Assembly: GCF_900156695.1 (NCBI RefSeq)
Contig: NZ_FTOM01000002.1
Location: forward strand, 434,001-498,000
Length of the DNA stretch: 64,000 nt
DNA from: Phaeovulum vinaykumarii
GTDB taxonomy: Bacteria > Pseudomonadota > Alphaproteobacteria > Rhodobacterales > Rhodobacteraceae
Reading direction: 5' to 3'
Part shown: positions 26,561 through 35,979 of the stretch, one piece after another
How positions within the stretch are numbered: position 1 is the first letter of the stretch
How the letters are laid out: every line of letters starts with the position of its first letter
Notes under the pieces: model-generated
Seen by the model: only the letters and a program-made list of their open reading frames with translations
What the model was told of the DNA's origin: nothing
Databases searched by the model: none
Program-made: the position numbers and the translations under genes

Positions 26561-27163
26561 TCAGTCGCGGGTCAGCAACAGATAGCTGCCCGCACCCCGG
26601 CGCACGAGGGCGTAGTCCTCTTCCTGCGTGGGATCATAGCGGGGTTTGTCCAGTTTTGCGATGGCGCGGCGCAGATTTTCGCGGATGGCGTCCGATTGGC
26701 CACTATCAAGCGCATAGGCCAGCTGGAAGATGCGCCGGGCTTCGGCCACCTCGCCCTTTTCCATCAGCACCACGCCCAGGTTGTTCCAGGCGGGCACGAA
26801 GCGGTCGTCGGCCTCGGTGGCGCGGCGCAGCACGCGTTCGGCGGTGCCCAGCCGGCCCAGCTTGAGGTTGGCCGAGCCGATCGCCGAAAGCACGTCGACC
26901 GTGGCGCCCTCCTCGGCGGCGGCGCGGTAATAGGCCTTGAGCGCCAGCTCGTATTCGCCCGCCGCCATCAGCCGGTGGCCCACGGTCAGCCCGTCCACGG
27001 CGTCGCCACCGCTGGCGCCGGGGGCAAAGGGCGAATCGCCCCCCGGCCCGACCGCGCCCGCACAACCGCCCAGCGCCCCGGCCAGGACCAGGGCGCCAAG
27101 CGCGGCACGGGCGCGCGCCTGCAAGTGCGGTGTCTGTGAAAGGGGCGGGGGGCCCGAGGCCAT
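26561..27163 (-). CDS. tadD: TadD-like TPR lipoprotein
   Basis: 200 residues from the ATG at 27163; a GTG two codons earlier (27169) overlaps the tadC stop and is an equal candidate. The signal ends GALGGC, a lipobox. The mature protein has three or so TPR units (NNLGVVLMEKGEVAEARRIF, ALKAYYRAAAEEG). A pilotin-like helper of the Tad secretin at the outer membrane. Directly downstream of tadC, so transcribed in the same unit. Confidence 0.87.
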   Translation of the reverse strand: MASGPPPLSQTPHLQARARAALGALVLAGALGGCAGAVGPGGDSPFAPGASGGDAVDGLTVGHRLMAAGEYELALKAYYRAAAEEGATVDVLSAIGSANLKLGRLGTAERVLRRATEADDRFVPAWNNLGVVLMEKGEVAEARRIFQLAYALDSGQSDAIRENLRRAIAKLDKPRYDPTQEEDYALVRRGAGSYLLLTRD

Positions 27164-27165
27164 GG

Positions 27166-28167
27166 TCACATCGAGGAATTGAGCTTGTCGAACGTGTCCA
27201 GCATATCGTGAACCGAGGGGCCCACAAGGATGATCAGCAGCGGCGGCACGGTGAACATCATCGTCCCCAGCGTCATCTTGGTGGGGATCTTGTTGGCGGC
27301 CTCCTCGGCGCGCATCACGCGCTTGTCGCGCATGTCCGAGGCATAGACGCGCAGCGCGTCCGCGATCGAGGTGCCGAAGGTCTGCGACTGGATCATCACC
27401 GTGACGAACGAGTTGACATCGGGCACCGCGACGCGGTCGCCGAAGCCGCGCAGCACCTGGATCTTGTCCTTGCCGGCCTTGATCTCGTGGGCGATCATGG
27501 CGAATTCCTCGGCCAGCGCGGGATAGCCCTGCGCCAGTTCCTTGGACACGCGGATGATCCCCTGATCGAGCGACTGGCCGGCCTCGACGCAGACCAGCAG
27601 CAGGTCGAGCGCATCGGGAAAGCCGTTCTGGATTTCCTCGCGCCGGACCTGGATACGCCGTTCCACCCAGTATTTCGGCAGGTAATAGCCAAAGCCGCCG
27701 GGCAGCAGCACCGACATCAGCAGCGTGGTTGTCGACACCTCGCCCGTCGAGGTCAGGAAGGAATAGGCCACGCCCAGCGCCAGAAAGGCGATGCCCAGCG
27801 CGAATTGCGCGGCGTGAAAGGTCCGCACCGCGTTCTTGCCGCGATAGCCGGCGCGGGTCATGCGCATCATCGCCTCGGACATTTCCTCGGCGGTCTGCGG
27901 CTCGAGGAAGCCTGCGAATTTCTCCAGCTTGTCGTTGCCCGCATCAAGGCGCAGCTGCGCGCGCTCGGGGCTCTTGGCGATATCGCGCTGGGGGCCGAGA
28001 CCGGCCGAGGCATGCAGCCGGTCCAAGGGATCGGGCTTGCGCCGCACCAGCGCGGGCAGAACCGCCGCGATCATCAGCCCGCCCAGCACAACGAGCGCCA
28101 TCATCGGGCCGGTGGGGCCGAACTGGGCCACCAGATAGGCGTTCAGCGGTGCCAGAAGTTCCATCAT
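27166..28167 (-). CDS. tadC: Tad pilus inner-membrane platform protein TadC
   Basis: 333 residues with T2SSF (GspF) fold: a hydrophobic start (MALVVLGGLMIAAVLPALV), two central helices near 125-165, and a C-terminal pair ending FTVPPLLIILVGPS. With TadB it forms the membrane platform that the TadA ATPase turns to polymerise Flp pilin. Twenty bases separate it from tadB upstream. Confidence 0.95.
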   Translation of the reverse strand: MMELLAPLNAYLVAQFGPTGPMMALVVLGGLMIAAVLPALVRRKPDPLDRLHASAGLGPQRDIAKSPERAQLRLDAGNDKLEKFAGFLEPQTAEEMSEAMMRMTRAGYRGKNAVRTFHAAQFALGIAFLALGVAYSFLTSTGEVSTTTLLMSVLLPGGFGYYLPKYWVERRIQVRREEIQNGFPDALDLLLVCVEAGQSLDQGIIRVSKELAQGYPALAEEFAMIAHEIKAGKDKIQVLRGFGDRVAVPDVNSFVTVMIQSQTFGTSIADALRVYASDMRDKRVMRAEEAANKIPTKMTLGTMMFTVPPLLIILVGPSVHDMLDTFDKLNSSM

Positions 28168-28186
28168 CGCGCGTCCCTTGCCCCCT

Positions 28187-29155
28187 TCAGACCTTGATGT
28201 TCGTCATGGCGCGCATGAACAGCATGTTCGCCCCCAGCAGCGCAAAGACGACGATGGCGGCGGGGATGAAGCCCGAGCTGTCCTTCACCGTGTCGTAATA
28301 TTCGGGCTTGGTCAGCTGGATGATGGCCAGCACCCCCAGCGGAAAGCCCGACAGGAACTTGCCTGACCATTTGGCTTCGGCGGTGATGGCCTTGACCCGC
28401 CGGAACAGGCGGAAGCGCGCGCGGATCACCTTGGCCAGCCCCTCGAGGATCTCGGCCAGGTTGCCGCCCGACTGGCTCTGGATCGACACGGCCACCGCCA
28501 GGAAGCGCAGATCCTGCATGTCCATGCGTTCGGCCAGATCGCGCAGGCATTCGGACACGTCGCGGCCATAGGCGGCCTCGTCCGAGATCAGGCCGAATTC
28601 GGTGCCCAGCGGGTCGGGCACCTCCTTGGCCACGATCTGGATCGCCGAGGAAAACGGATGCCCCACCCGCAGCGAGCGCACCATCAACTCGATCGCGTCG
28701 GGAAGCTGTTCCTCGATCAGGGCAAGGCGCTTCTTGGCCTTGGAGCTGACCCAGAAGAAGACGCCGCCCACCCCCATCAGCACCGCCAGCGCCGCGCGCA
28801 CCGGCGCCGTGGCCGAGGTGGCCATCGTCAGCCCCAGATAGGCCATGGCGATGACCAGCACCATCACCCCCATCAGCGCGGTGGGGGAAAAGGCGATGTT
28901 GGCCTTTTGCGCGCGCTCGGCCAGCAGCGAATAAAGCGGGATGCCGCGGGCCTCGCGGTGCTGGTTCATCTCCTTGCGGAGCTGCTCCAGAACCTGCTCG
29001 CGCCGGCCGCCCTTTTCCATCAGCTCGAGCCGGCGGTTCACCCGCTTGTTGAGCGAGATCGACTTGCCGAAGGCCAGCAGATAGATCCCCTCGACCAGCA
29101 GCAGCACGGCGACGAAGATCAGGCCATAGATGATCGGGGTGGGCGAGATGATCAT
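28187..29155 (-). CDS. tadB: Tad pilus inner-membrane platform protein TadB
   Basis: 322 residues with a T2SSF domain in the second half (ELMVRSLRVGHPFSSAIQIVAKEVPDP onward) and helices at about 8-28, 95-145 and 270-315. Partner of TadC. Starts four bases after the cpaF stop codon, consistent with tight coupling in one operon. Confidence 0.95.
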   Translation of the reverse strand: MIISPTPIIYGLIFVAVLLLVEGIYLLAFGKSISLNKRVNRRLELMEKGGRREQVLEQLRKEMNQHREARGIPLYSLLAERAQKANIAFSPTALMGVMVLVIAMAYLGLTMATSATAPVRAALAVLMGVGGVFFWVSSKAKKRLALIEEQLPDAIELMVRSLRVGHPFSSAIQIVAKEVPDPLGTEFGLISDEAAYGRDVSECLRDLAERMDMQDLRFLAVAVSIQSQSGGNLAEILEGLAKVIRARFRLFRRVKAITAEAKWSGKFLSGFPLGVLAIIQLTKPEYYDTVKDSSGFIPAAIVVFALLGANMLFMRAMTNIKV

Positions 29156-29158
29156 GGC

Positions 29159-30682
29159 CTAGCCCCCCACGGGTTCATAGATCTTGGCCGGCAGGTCATA
29201 GCCCCACTGGCGGAAGCGGTCGGCGTAATGCGACCGCACGCCGGTCGCGGTGAAGCGGCCGATGATCTTGCCGTCTGGCGCCAACCCCATGCGTTCGTAG
29301 CGAAAGATCTCCTGCATCGAGATGACCTCGCCCTCCATGCCGGTGATCTCGGTGATCGACACCATCCGGCGCGCGCCGTCCTGAAGGCGCGAGGCCTGCA
29401 CGATCAGGTTGACGGCGCTGGCGATCTGGCTGCGCACGGCCTTGATCGGCATCTCGATGCCCGACATGGCGATCATGTTTTCCAGCCGCGAGACACCGTC
29501 GCGCGCCGAGTTGGCGTGGATCGTGGTCATCGAGCCGTCGTGGCCGGTGTTCATGGCCTGAAGCATGTCGATGACCTCCTCGCCGCGGGTCTCGCCGACG
29601 ATGATGCGGTCGGGGCGCATCCGCAGGGCGTTGCGCAGACAGTCGCGCTGGGTCACCGCGCCCTTGCCCTCGACGTTGGGGGGGCGGCTTTCCATGCGGC
29701 CGACATGGGTCTGTTGCAGCTGGAGTTCGGCGGTGTCCTCGATGGTCAGGATGCGTTCGGAATTGTCGATGAACGAGGACAGCGCGTTGAGCGTGGTGGT
29801 CTTGCCCGAGCCCGTCCCGCCCGAGACGATGATGTTGAGACGCGTGGCCACCGCCGCCTGAAGATAGGCGGCCATTTCCTCGGTGAAGGCGCCGAACTTG
29901 ACCAGATCGTCAATGCCCAGCTTGTCCTTCTTGAATTTCCGGATCGAGACCAGGCTGCCGTCCACGGCGATCGGCGGCACCATGGCGTTGAAGCGCGACC
30001 CGTCGGCCAGGCGCGCGTCGACATAGGGGTTCGATTCGTCCACCCGCCGGCCCACGGCCGACACGATCTTGTCGATGATCCGCAGCAGGTGCTTTTCATC
30101 CTTGAAGGTGGTGTCGGTCAGTTCGAGCTTGCCCGAGCGTTCCACGAAGACCTGCTGGGGGCCGTTGACCAGAATGTCGTTGACGGTCTCGTCCTTGAGA
30201 AGCGGCTCCAGCGGGCCAAGGCCCATCACCTCGTCGTAGAGATCCTGATTGAGGATCGAGCGTTCCGAGGAATTGAGCACCACCGACATCTCGCCCAGCG
30301 CTTCGGCGGTGATCGCGGCGATCTCGGCGCGCAATTCGCTTTCCGAGGCCCGTTCCAGCGCGGCAAGGTTCAGGTTCTCGAGCAGCCGGCGATGCAGCTC
30401 GACCTTGATCTCGCCCATCTTTTCCTTGCGCTTGCGCTCCTTGTCCGTGGGTGCGACGCGCGCGGCGGCGTTTTGCGGCGCCACGCGGCGCATCAACACG
30501 GGTTCGGCGGCGGCCGGCTGTGTGCCCTGCTGGGGCGCGGCAGGGGCTGCCGTGGCGGGCTTGGGCGCGGGCGCGGCGGCGGCCGGTGCCGGTGCGGGCC
30601 GGGGGGCCGCGGGCGTGCCGGCGGGCGTCGCGGCGGAACGCGGGGTCTGGCCGGCGCCGGCCTTCTTGTAGCGCGAGAACAT
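29159..30682 (-). CDS. cpaF: Tad pilus secretion ATPase CpaF/TadA
   Basis: 507 residues. An Ala/Pro-rich linker (about 17-63) precedes the N-terminal domain, then the GspE-type core: Walker [10 protein letters not shown] (288-296), an Asp box and [13 protein letters not shown] with the conserved His box. Hexameric cytoplasmic ATPase driving both extension and retraction of Tad pili. The linker is longer than in many homologues and of low complexity. 25 bases downstream of cpaE. Confidence 0.96.
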   Translation of the reverse strand: MFSRYKKAGAGQTPRSAATPAGTPAAPRPAPAPAAAAPAPKPATAAPAAPQQGTQPAAAEPVLMRRVAPQNAAARVAPTDKERKRKEKMGEIKVELHRRLLENLNLAALERASESELRAEIAAITAEALGEMSVVLNSSERSILNQDLYDEVMGLGPLEPLLKDETVNDILVNGPQQVFVERSGKLELTDTTFKDEKHLLRIIDKIVSAVGRRVDESNPYVDARLADGSRFNAMVPPIAVDGSLVSIRKFKKDKLGIDDLVKFGAFTEEMAAYLQAAVATRLNIIVSGGTGSGKTTTLNALSSFIDNSERILTIEDTAELQLQQTHVGRMESRPPNVEGKGAVTQRDCLRNALRMRPDRIIVGETRGEEVIDMLQAMNTGHDGSMTTIHANSARDGVSRLENMIAMSGIEMPIKAVRSQIASAVNLIVQASRLQDGARRMVSITEITGMEGEVISMQEIFRYERMGLAPDGKIIGRFTATGVRSHYADRFRQWGYDLPAKIYEPVGG

Positions 30683-30707
30683 CGGGCGCGTTCCTTTCGG
30701 GTGGCGG

Positions 30708-31970
30708 TCAGGCGCGGGCGGTTTCGGCCGCGCGGTTCAGGTCGTGAATGGATTTGGCCAGCTTCTGGATTTCCTTGCGCAGCGGCGCCTTCGCCGCCGT
30801 CTCGGCCAGCGGCAGGCCGTGGTCATTGGCCTGGGTGACGGTCTTGCCGCCCTCGGGAAGCTGCACCTCGATCGAGATGTCGAGACTTTCGGCCAGCCGC
30901 CGCACCCGCCCCTTCGAGGTCAGGTCGGTGAAGCCCGGCGCGCGGTTCAGCACATAGCGCAGCTTCTCGGCCGGCAGCCCCTCGGCGCGCAGCGCGCGGA
31001 TCATCCGCAGCGCGTTCTGCGCCGAACGCATGTCCAGTTCGAGCAGCGCGAAATAGACATGCGCCATGTTCAGCACGGTTTCCGTCCAGGCGATGACCGT
31101 GGTCGGCATGTCGATGACGACGAAATCGAAATTCGCCTGCGCCATGGCGATGATGCGGGTCACGTCCTCGGGGCCGACAAGGTCGAGCGGCAGCATGTCG
31201 GCCGGCGCGGTCAGCACCGACAGCCGGTCGTTGAAGGTGACCAGGGCCTGACGGAAGCTTTCGGCATCCATGCGCGCGGTGTCGTTGAGAAGCTCGAACA
31301 CCGCCTCGCGGCGCGGCAGGTCCAGATAGGTCGAGGCCGATCCATACTGGAAGTCCAGATCCAGAAGGCAGACCTTGGGCGGGGCCTTCTTGTCGATATT
31401 GGCCAGCTCCCAGGCCAGGTTGACGGCAAAGGTGGTGGCCCCGGCGCCCCCGGCCAGCCCATGGACGGGCAGCACCACGCCGTCATGGCCGCCGCCCTGC
31501 GTCCGGGGGGCGTTCGGGGCGGGGGTGTCGGGATGATATTCGGGGATCGGCGTTGCGGGATGCGACAGCCGCTCGATCGCCTCGTGCAGCGCGCCTTCGG
31601 GCAGGGGATAGGGCACGAAATCGGCCGCCCCCTGGCGCAGCAGCTGATGCAGCGCGATCGGGCTCAGTTCCTCGGCGATCAGGATCACGCGGATGCCGCG
31701 CTCGCGCGCCGTCGAGATGATGCCCGAGATCCGCGCGAGATCGCCCTCGTCCTCTTCGTTGACGGCGATGGCGATGAACTTCAGGCTCTCGGCTTCGGGC
31801 TGGGTGAGGAAGATCACCGCATCCTCGAGCGTGAGATCGCCCCAGGCTTCGCCCAGCTCGGCCTCCATGTCCTCGATCAGAAGCTCGAATTCGGCCACGT
31901 CGCGCGACACGGTGCAGGCGACGACCGGCGCCGGTTCGGGCGGATCGGATTGCAAGACTGCTGCGGTCAT
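30708..31970 (-). CDS. cpaE: Tad pilus polar-localisation protein CpaE/TadZ (MinD/ParA-like)
   Basis: 420 residues from the ATG at 31970. A receiver-like domain (about 15-130: VACTVSRDVAEFELLIEDME) is followed by a ParA/MinD-type fold. The P-loop region reads GLAGGAGATTFAVNLA (171-186) and lacks the usual lysines, as in atypical TadZ proteins; CLLDLDFQYG and VVIDMPTTVIAWTE match later motifs. TadZ places the pilus machine in the cell. An upstream in-frame ATG at 32042 would add 24 residues. A 270-base gap with a terminator separates it from ompA. Confidence 0.92.
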   Translation of the reverse strand: MTAAVLQSDPPEPAPVVACTVSRDVAEFELLIEDMEAELGEAWGDLTLEDAVIFLTQPEAESLKFIAIAVNEEDEGDLARISGIISTARERGIRVILIAEELSPIALHQLLRQGAADFVPYPLPEGALHEAIERLSHPATPIPEYHPDTPAPNAPRTQGGGHDGVVLPVHGLAGGAGATTFAVNLAWELANIDKKAPPKVCLLDLDFQYGSASTYLDLPRREAVFELLNDTARMDAESFRQALVTFNDRLSVLTAPADMLPLDLVGPEDVTRIIAMAQANFDFVVIDMPTTVIAWTETVLNMAHVYFALLELDMRSAQNALRMIRALRAEGLPAEKLRYVLNRAPGFTDLTSKGRVRRLAESLDISIEVQLPEGGKTVTQANDHGLPLAETAAKAPLRKEIQKLAKSIHDLNRAAETARA

Positions 31971-32180
31971 GGCCGGGTGTCCCCGCATTGGGAGAGGGTT
32001 CCCCGGCTCTTGCTCGTGCCTGTCATCTCTGAACTCGCTCATACGGATAAGCTTCTGCCTTTTCAGGCGCGACTCGCACTGCGGGCCATACCTGCCGAGG
32101 GTTAATCTCCCGGCCAATCTTGACGACATTGGGGCTAAAAAATCGTAATTATGCGGTCATCCTTCCACGATGAACGCAAT

Positions 32181-32210
32181 CGGGCGGGCCTTGTTTCCAA
32201 GGTCCGCCCG
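32181..32210 (-). terminator. Hairpin/terminator downstream of the OmpA-like gene
   Basis: CGGGCGG (32204-32210 on the minus strand) pairs with CCGCCCG, then after one mismatch CCTTG pairs with CAAGG, with a GAAA loop. It lies about 30 bases past the ompA stop, so cpaE and later genes probably have their own promoter in the A+T-richer stretch 31971-32160. Confidence 0.6.
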
Positions 32211-32240
32211 GTTCCATCTTCAAATCGCCGGAATGTTGGA

Positions 32241-32918
32241 TCAGTCGCTGGACTGGATCACCAGCTCCTGCCCCGACCGCTGTTTCCAGGTGCCGCTTTC
32301 CACATATTCGCGGAAGATAAGCTGGGCATATTTCCCGTTCAGAAGCTGGGGCTTGCGGCTCACGAAGCCCGACACTTCGGTGACGGTGCGGCGGTTGCGC
32401 AGCTCGGGCTGCTGGGTGAAGATCAGCGGCTGCGTCTCGCCGAAGGAGACCACCGCCTCGAGCCGGCTGCGCGAGATCCCGCGCGCGGCCAGGTAATTGA
32501 CCACCGCGCGGGCCCGGCGCAGCCCCAGCTGCTTGTTGTAGGCGTTCGAGCCGACAAGGTCGGTGTGGCCGTAGACGCGGAAGCGGATCTCGGGGAACTG
32601 GCGGATCCAGTTGGCCTGCCGGTCCAGCGCGGCGCGGGCGGTGCCGTCCAGAACCGCGCTGTCGAAGGCGAAATTGACGGTGTTGGGCACTTCGGCGGCG
32701 AAGCGGTTGTTCATGTTCACGGCGAAATCGCGCAGCCCGGACTGGACCAGCGCGTTGTTCATCGTGGAATTCCCGAAGCTGCCGGTATCGAGTTCGGCGC
32801 CGACCTCGCGGGTCGAACAGCCGGCGGCAAGGGCCAGCACGGCCAGAAGGGCCAGCGCGCGACGCGGCAGGGCCCGCCGGGAAGGCTGGGACAGGCGGAT
32901 CTGGGGCAGGCGGATCAT
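32241..32918 (-). CDS. OmpA-family lipoprotein of the Tad locus
   Basis: 225 residues. The lipobox LALAAGC puts the modified Cys at 34. An OmpA C-terminal peptidoglycan-binding domain follows (about 80-190): NTVNFAFDSAVLD, VYGHTDLVGSNAYNKQLGLRRA and YLAARGISRSRLE. It probably anchors the Tad secretin complex to peptidoglycan. Starts four bases after the cpaC stop. The next gene, cpaE, lies 270 bases further. Confidence 0.92.
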   Translation of the reverse strand: MIRLPQIRLSQPSRRALPRRALALLAVLALAAGCSTREVGAELDTGSFGNSTMNNALVQSGLRDFAVNMNNRFAAEVPNTVNFAFDSAVLDGTARAALDRQANWIRQFPEIRFRVYGHTDLVGSNAYNKQLGLRRARAVVNYLAARGISRSRLEAVVSFGETQPLIFTQQPELRNRRTVTEVSGFVSRKPQLLNGKYAQLIFREYVESGTWKQRSGQELVIQSSD

Positions 32919-32922
32919 GCGC

Positions 32923-34317
32923 TCATTCCATCACATAGCCGTAGGAGCCGCTGTAATCCTGCCGGGCCACTTCGCCGGCGGCGCCCGCGGGCTTGGCCGT
33001 GCGTCCGAACAGGAACAGGTCGCTTTCCGAAGGCAGGCGCACGCGGTCGGTGGGCAGCGCCAGTGCCTCGCCGCGGGTGGGCGTGACCAGATGCGGCGTG
33101 ACGATGATGACCAGTTCGGATTGCTTGCGTTCGAAGGCGGCCGATCGGAACAGCGCCCCCAGGATCGGGACATCGCCCAGCCAGGGGATCTGGTTGTTCA
33201 GGTCGTTGAAATCGTCCTGGAGAAGGCCCGCGATGGCAAAGCTCTCGCCGTCGCGCATCTCGACCGTGGTCTGGGCGTCGCGCCGCTTGAAGGCGTTGAC
33301 CGAGAAGCCGCCCGATTGCATCGTGACCGAGGTGTCGATGGCCGAGACCGCGGTGCGGATCTCGAGGTTGACCAGATCGCCGTCGACCACGCGGGGCACG
33401 AACACCATTTCCACGCCGAAGGGCTTGTATTCGATGGCAACGCCGTCGTTGGTGACAACCGGAATGGGATATTCGCCGCCGGCCAGGAACTTGGCCTCCT
33501 GCCCGGACAGGGCGGTCAGGTTGGGTTCGGCCAGGGTGCGGACCATGCCCTTGGATTCCAGCGCCTCGAGGATGACGCCCAGGCCCACCTCGCCGATGGT
33601 GAAGCCCGCGCCGATGCCGCCCAGGCTGTCCGAACCCAGCGTGAGGCCGGTCTTGTCGAAGATGCCGGTCATGCCGGCGGTGTTGTTCGTCACCCCGCGC
33701 AGATAGCCGTCCGAACCGCTGGAGCCGATCCCGAGCGAGGCCGACAGGTTCTTGGAGACCGAGCGCTGCATCTCGGCGAAACGGACCTTGAGCATGACCT
33801 GCTGGGTGCCGCCCACGGTCAGCAGGTTCGACACCCGTTCGGGGGCGTAGCGCTGGGCCAGTTCCAGCGCGCGGTCGAGCTTCGCGGCCGAGGACACGGT
33901 GCCCGACAGCACGATGCCGTCATTGGCGGTGCGGACCTCGATCTGTTCGCCCGGCAGGATCTGGCGCAGGCGTTCCTTGAATTCGGCAATATCGGGCGAG
34001 ACCTGCACCTCGACATGCGACAAGAGGTTCCCGTCCGGGCCCAGAACGGTCATTGTGGTGCGTCCGGGGAGCTTGCCCAGCACATAGATCGACCGATCCG
34101 AAAGCGTGGTGATATCGGCGATGCCGGGGTTGGCAATGGAGATTTCCGCGAAGGGTTGATCGCTTTCCACCACCACGGCGCGATTCATCGGCACCGAGAG
34201 CGGGCTGCGGGTCGAGCCCGAGAGCACGCGCAGGCTTTCCGCCAGAACCGGCGCGGCCGCAAGCGTCAACACGCTGGCTCCCAAGAGGCAAGCCCCTAGA
34301 AATGCTCGAACTTTCAT
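32923..34317 (-). CDS. cpaC: Tad pilus secretin CpaC/RcpA
   Basis: 464 residues. The signal peptide ends APVLAES (about residue 27). An N-terminal pilus-secretin domain and a BON-like domain (RQILPGEQIEVRTANDGIVLSGTVSS) precede the secretin beta-barrel domain (GEVGLGVILEALESKG through SELVIIVTPHLVTP). It forms the outer-membrane pore for Flp pili. The ATG at 34317 has AGGA six bases upstream. A 357-base gap separates it from cpaB. Confidence 0.95.
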   Translation of the reverse strand: MKVRAFLGACLLGASVLTLAAAPVLAESLRVLSGSTRSPLSVPMNRAVVVESDQPFAEISIANPGIADITTLSDRSIYVLGKLPGRTTMTVLGPDGNLLSHVEVQVSPDIAEFKERLRQILPGEQIEVRTANDGIVLSGTVSSAAKLDRALELAQRYAPERVSNLLTVGGTQQVMLKVRFAEMQRSVSKNLSASLGIGSSGSDGYLRGVTNNTAGMTGIFDKTGLTLGSDSLGGIGAGFTIGEVGLGVILEALESKGMVRTLAEPNLTALSGQEAKFLAGGEYPIPVVTNDGVAIEYKPFGVEMVFVPRVVDGDLVNLEIRTAVSAIDTSVTMQSGGFSVNAFKRRDAQTTVEMRDGESFAIAGLLQDDFNDLNNQIPWLGDVPILGALFRSAAFERKQSELVIIVTPHLVTPTRGEALALPTDRVRLPSESDLFLFGRTAKPAGAAGEVARQDYSGSYGYVME

Positions 34318-34674
34318 TGTGATCCTGCCTCTCCGATCACCTGCATCATTCGGGTCTGCTGCCCGGCCTGCCCCGTTTTTCGGGTCAAATTTCGGCAACA
34401 ATGCGCGACAAAGCCCTTTTTTGCAAGAATCAACCGCCGGGCGGGCTGCATTAACCAATTACTGTGCTTTGTGTGTAGGCGCCGCTGCGGGGGGCCGGAA
34501 AGAGGGGGCGGCGGAGCGGGCAGGGGCCCCATGCACAAAGGCCGCCCGCAAGGGGCGGCCTTTGGCAGGGACAGGCGGCGCGACGGGGTGCGGTGCGCCG
34601 TGCGTCCCCTGGTGCGCGCCGCGCCCGGTCCGGTGGCGGAAAGGGGCGGCGCGCCGGGAACAGTCGGGGCAAGA
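34318..34674. other. Intergenic region cpaB-cpaC (357 bases)
   Basis: No gene is supported. It holds a strong hairpin (34537-34563) past cpaB and an A+T-richer stretch at 34380-34475, including a run of T and TTAACCAATTA at 34451, which probably carries the cpaC promoter on the minus strand. TTAACC resembles a CtrA half-site. Confidence 0.6.
34537..34563 (-). terminator. Terminator downstream of cpaB
   Basis: AAAGGCCGCCC (34537-34547) pairs with GGGCGGCCTTT (34553-34563), 11 bp with a 5-nt loop. On the minus strand the 3' arm ends in TTT then GTG. About 110 bases past the cpaB stop. Confidence 0.7.
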
Positions 34675-35547
34675 TCAGTTGGTGCAGGGGATCTCGCTCA
34701 TGACGACCTCGCCGCCCTTGCGCATGCGCACGGTGCAGACCTCGGGGCCCTTTTCCTCGACGGCCTGGACCGTCTCGATGCCCAGAAGCGCGTTGCGGTC
34801 CACCTCGATGGCGCCCACCTCGGCGGTGTCACGGTTGCCCACCAGCGACAGCGTCAGACGCCCGGTGGCCTGCGCCAGGGTCAGGGCCGCGGCCTGTTCG
34901 GGGGTCACCTCGGCGGTGACGGTGCGCGCCAGGATGGTTTCCTCGGTGCGGTCGGCGTCGGCGCTCTGGTCGATGGCGATCAGGCGCAGGTTGGAATCGA
35001 TCAGCTTGGTGACCTCGCGGTCGCCCGACCGGCCATACCAGTAGACGTCCACGCGGTCGCCGGGGCGCAGGAAGCCCGACACCCCCGAGGTCACGTCGAC
35101 CGAGATGGTGAAGGCGCGCATGTTGGGCGACAGGTTGGCCATGATCCCGGCATCGACACCGGGCTCGGTGATCTTGCTGGCCAGGATCGGCTCGTTCTTG
35201 GACAGCGAGCGCAGCGTGGCGCGCGGGCGCGTCTCGCCGGGCTGGAACACGGCCGGGAACTGGGCAGGATCGACGCCCTCGGGAGGCACGATCCCCAGGA
35301 AGGCGCCTTCGGGGGCATGGCCCGCCTGCACCTTGATGACGCCCAGATCCTCGGGGCGGAAGCGTTCGCCATAGGCCAGGGGGTGGCGCGCCACCACCAT
35401 GTCCACGAGCGGCGTCGCATTGGCCTGTGCGGCCAGCAGCATGTCGCGTTCCACCTGCGCCTGGGCAATGTAGCCCTGCGTCATGTGAACCGCGAAACCT
35501 GCCAGCGCCACCCCGACCAGCAGGACCACGGCAAAGATCATTCGCAT
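34675..35547 (-). CDS. cpaB: Tad pilus assembly protein CpaB/RcpC
   Basis: 290 residues from the ATG at 35547, with AAGGGG seven bases upstream. A single N-terminal membrane anchor (MIFAVVLLVGVALAGFAVHM) is followed by an SAF domain (about 40-110: VVARHPLAYGERFRPEDLGV) and the RcpC/CpaB domain (RPGDRVDVYWYGRSG). A periplasmic partner of the secretin. Lies between the second pilin gene and cpaC. Confidence 0.93.
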   Translation of the reverse strand: MRMIFAVVLLVGVALAGFAVHMTQGYIAQAQVERDMLLAAQANATPLVDMVVARHPLAYGERFRPEDLGVIKVQAGHAPEGAFLGIVPPEGVDPAQFPAVFQPGETRPRATLRSLSKNEPILASKITEPGVDAGIMANLSPNMRAFTISVDVTSGVSGFLRPGDRVDVYWYGRSGDREVTKLIDSNLRLIAIDQSADADRTEETILARTVTAEVTPEQAAALTLAQATGRLTLSLVGNRDTAEVGAIEVDRNALLGIETVQAVEEKGPEVCTVRMRKGGEVVMSEIPCTN

Positions 35548-35651
35548 TGCATCACCCCTTGACTTCGGCCGGGCGCGGCGGTGCGCCCCGTGCCGTTTGC
35601 TGTCCTTGGCCTTCCCACAAGGCCCCTGTTCGTCCCGAAACGAGCGTCGCC

Positions 35652-35894
35652 TCAGAACGTCGGGTCGATCGACGTCGTGCTCATGTGCGCGGCCACCTTG
35701 TTGCGCACCGTTCCAAGCTCGGGATAGAGCACGCCGGCCACGGCGACCCCCAATCCCAGAAGCGCGGCGGTCAGAACGACCCAATCCACCGTCACGGCGC
35801 CGTCCTCGGCCCCGCGGAATGCCGCGGCGCGACGCCCGGCATGGCGCCACATGTCGGCACGCGTATGCGCGCCGGTCTCGGGTCTTCTGACCAT
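35652..35894 (-). CDS. Small Flp-type pilin-like protein (second copy)
   Basis: 80 residues. The core EDGAVTVDWVVLTAALLGLGVAV is a type IVb pilin signature: a processing Gly, a hydrophobic helix, and an acidic residue at +5. Here the +5/+6 pair is Asp-Trp rather than the classical Glu-Tyr of Flp pilins. The leader is longer than in the first copy (about 32 residues, Arg-rich). A short C-terminal tail (YPELGTVRNKVAAHM...) follows. Upstream of cpaB by about 105 bases. Likely a minor or second pilin. Confidence 0.82.
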   Translation of the reverse strand: MVRRPETGAHTRADMWRHAGRRAAAFRGAEDGAVTVDWVVLTAALLGLGVAVAGVLYPELGTVRNKVAAHMSTTSIDPTF

Positions 35895-35979
35895 GGTGCC
35901 TGTCTCCGGTTCCGGAGGGGGCCGAGCCCCGTCTGTGAAGGCCGGGCTTTGCCCCGCCGGGAAATGCGGGCGCGCCGGA

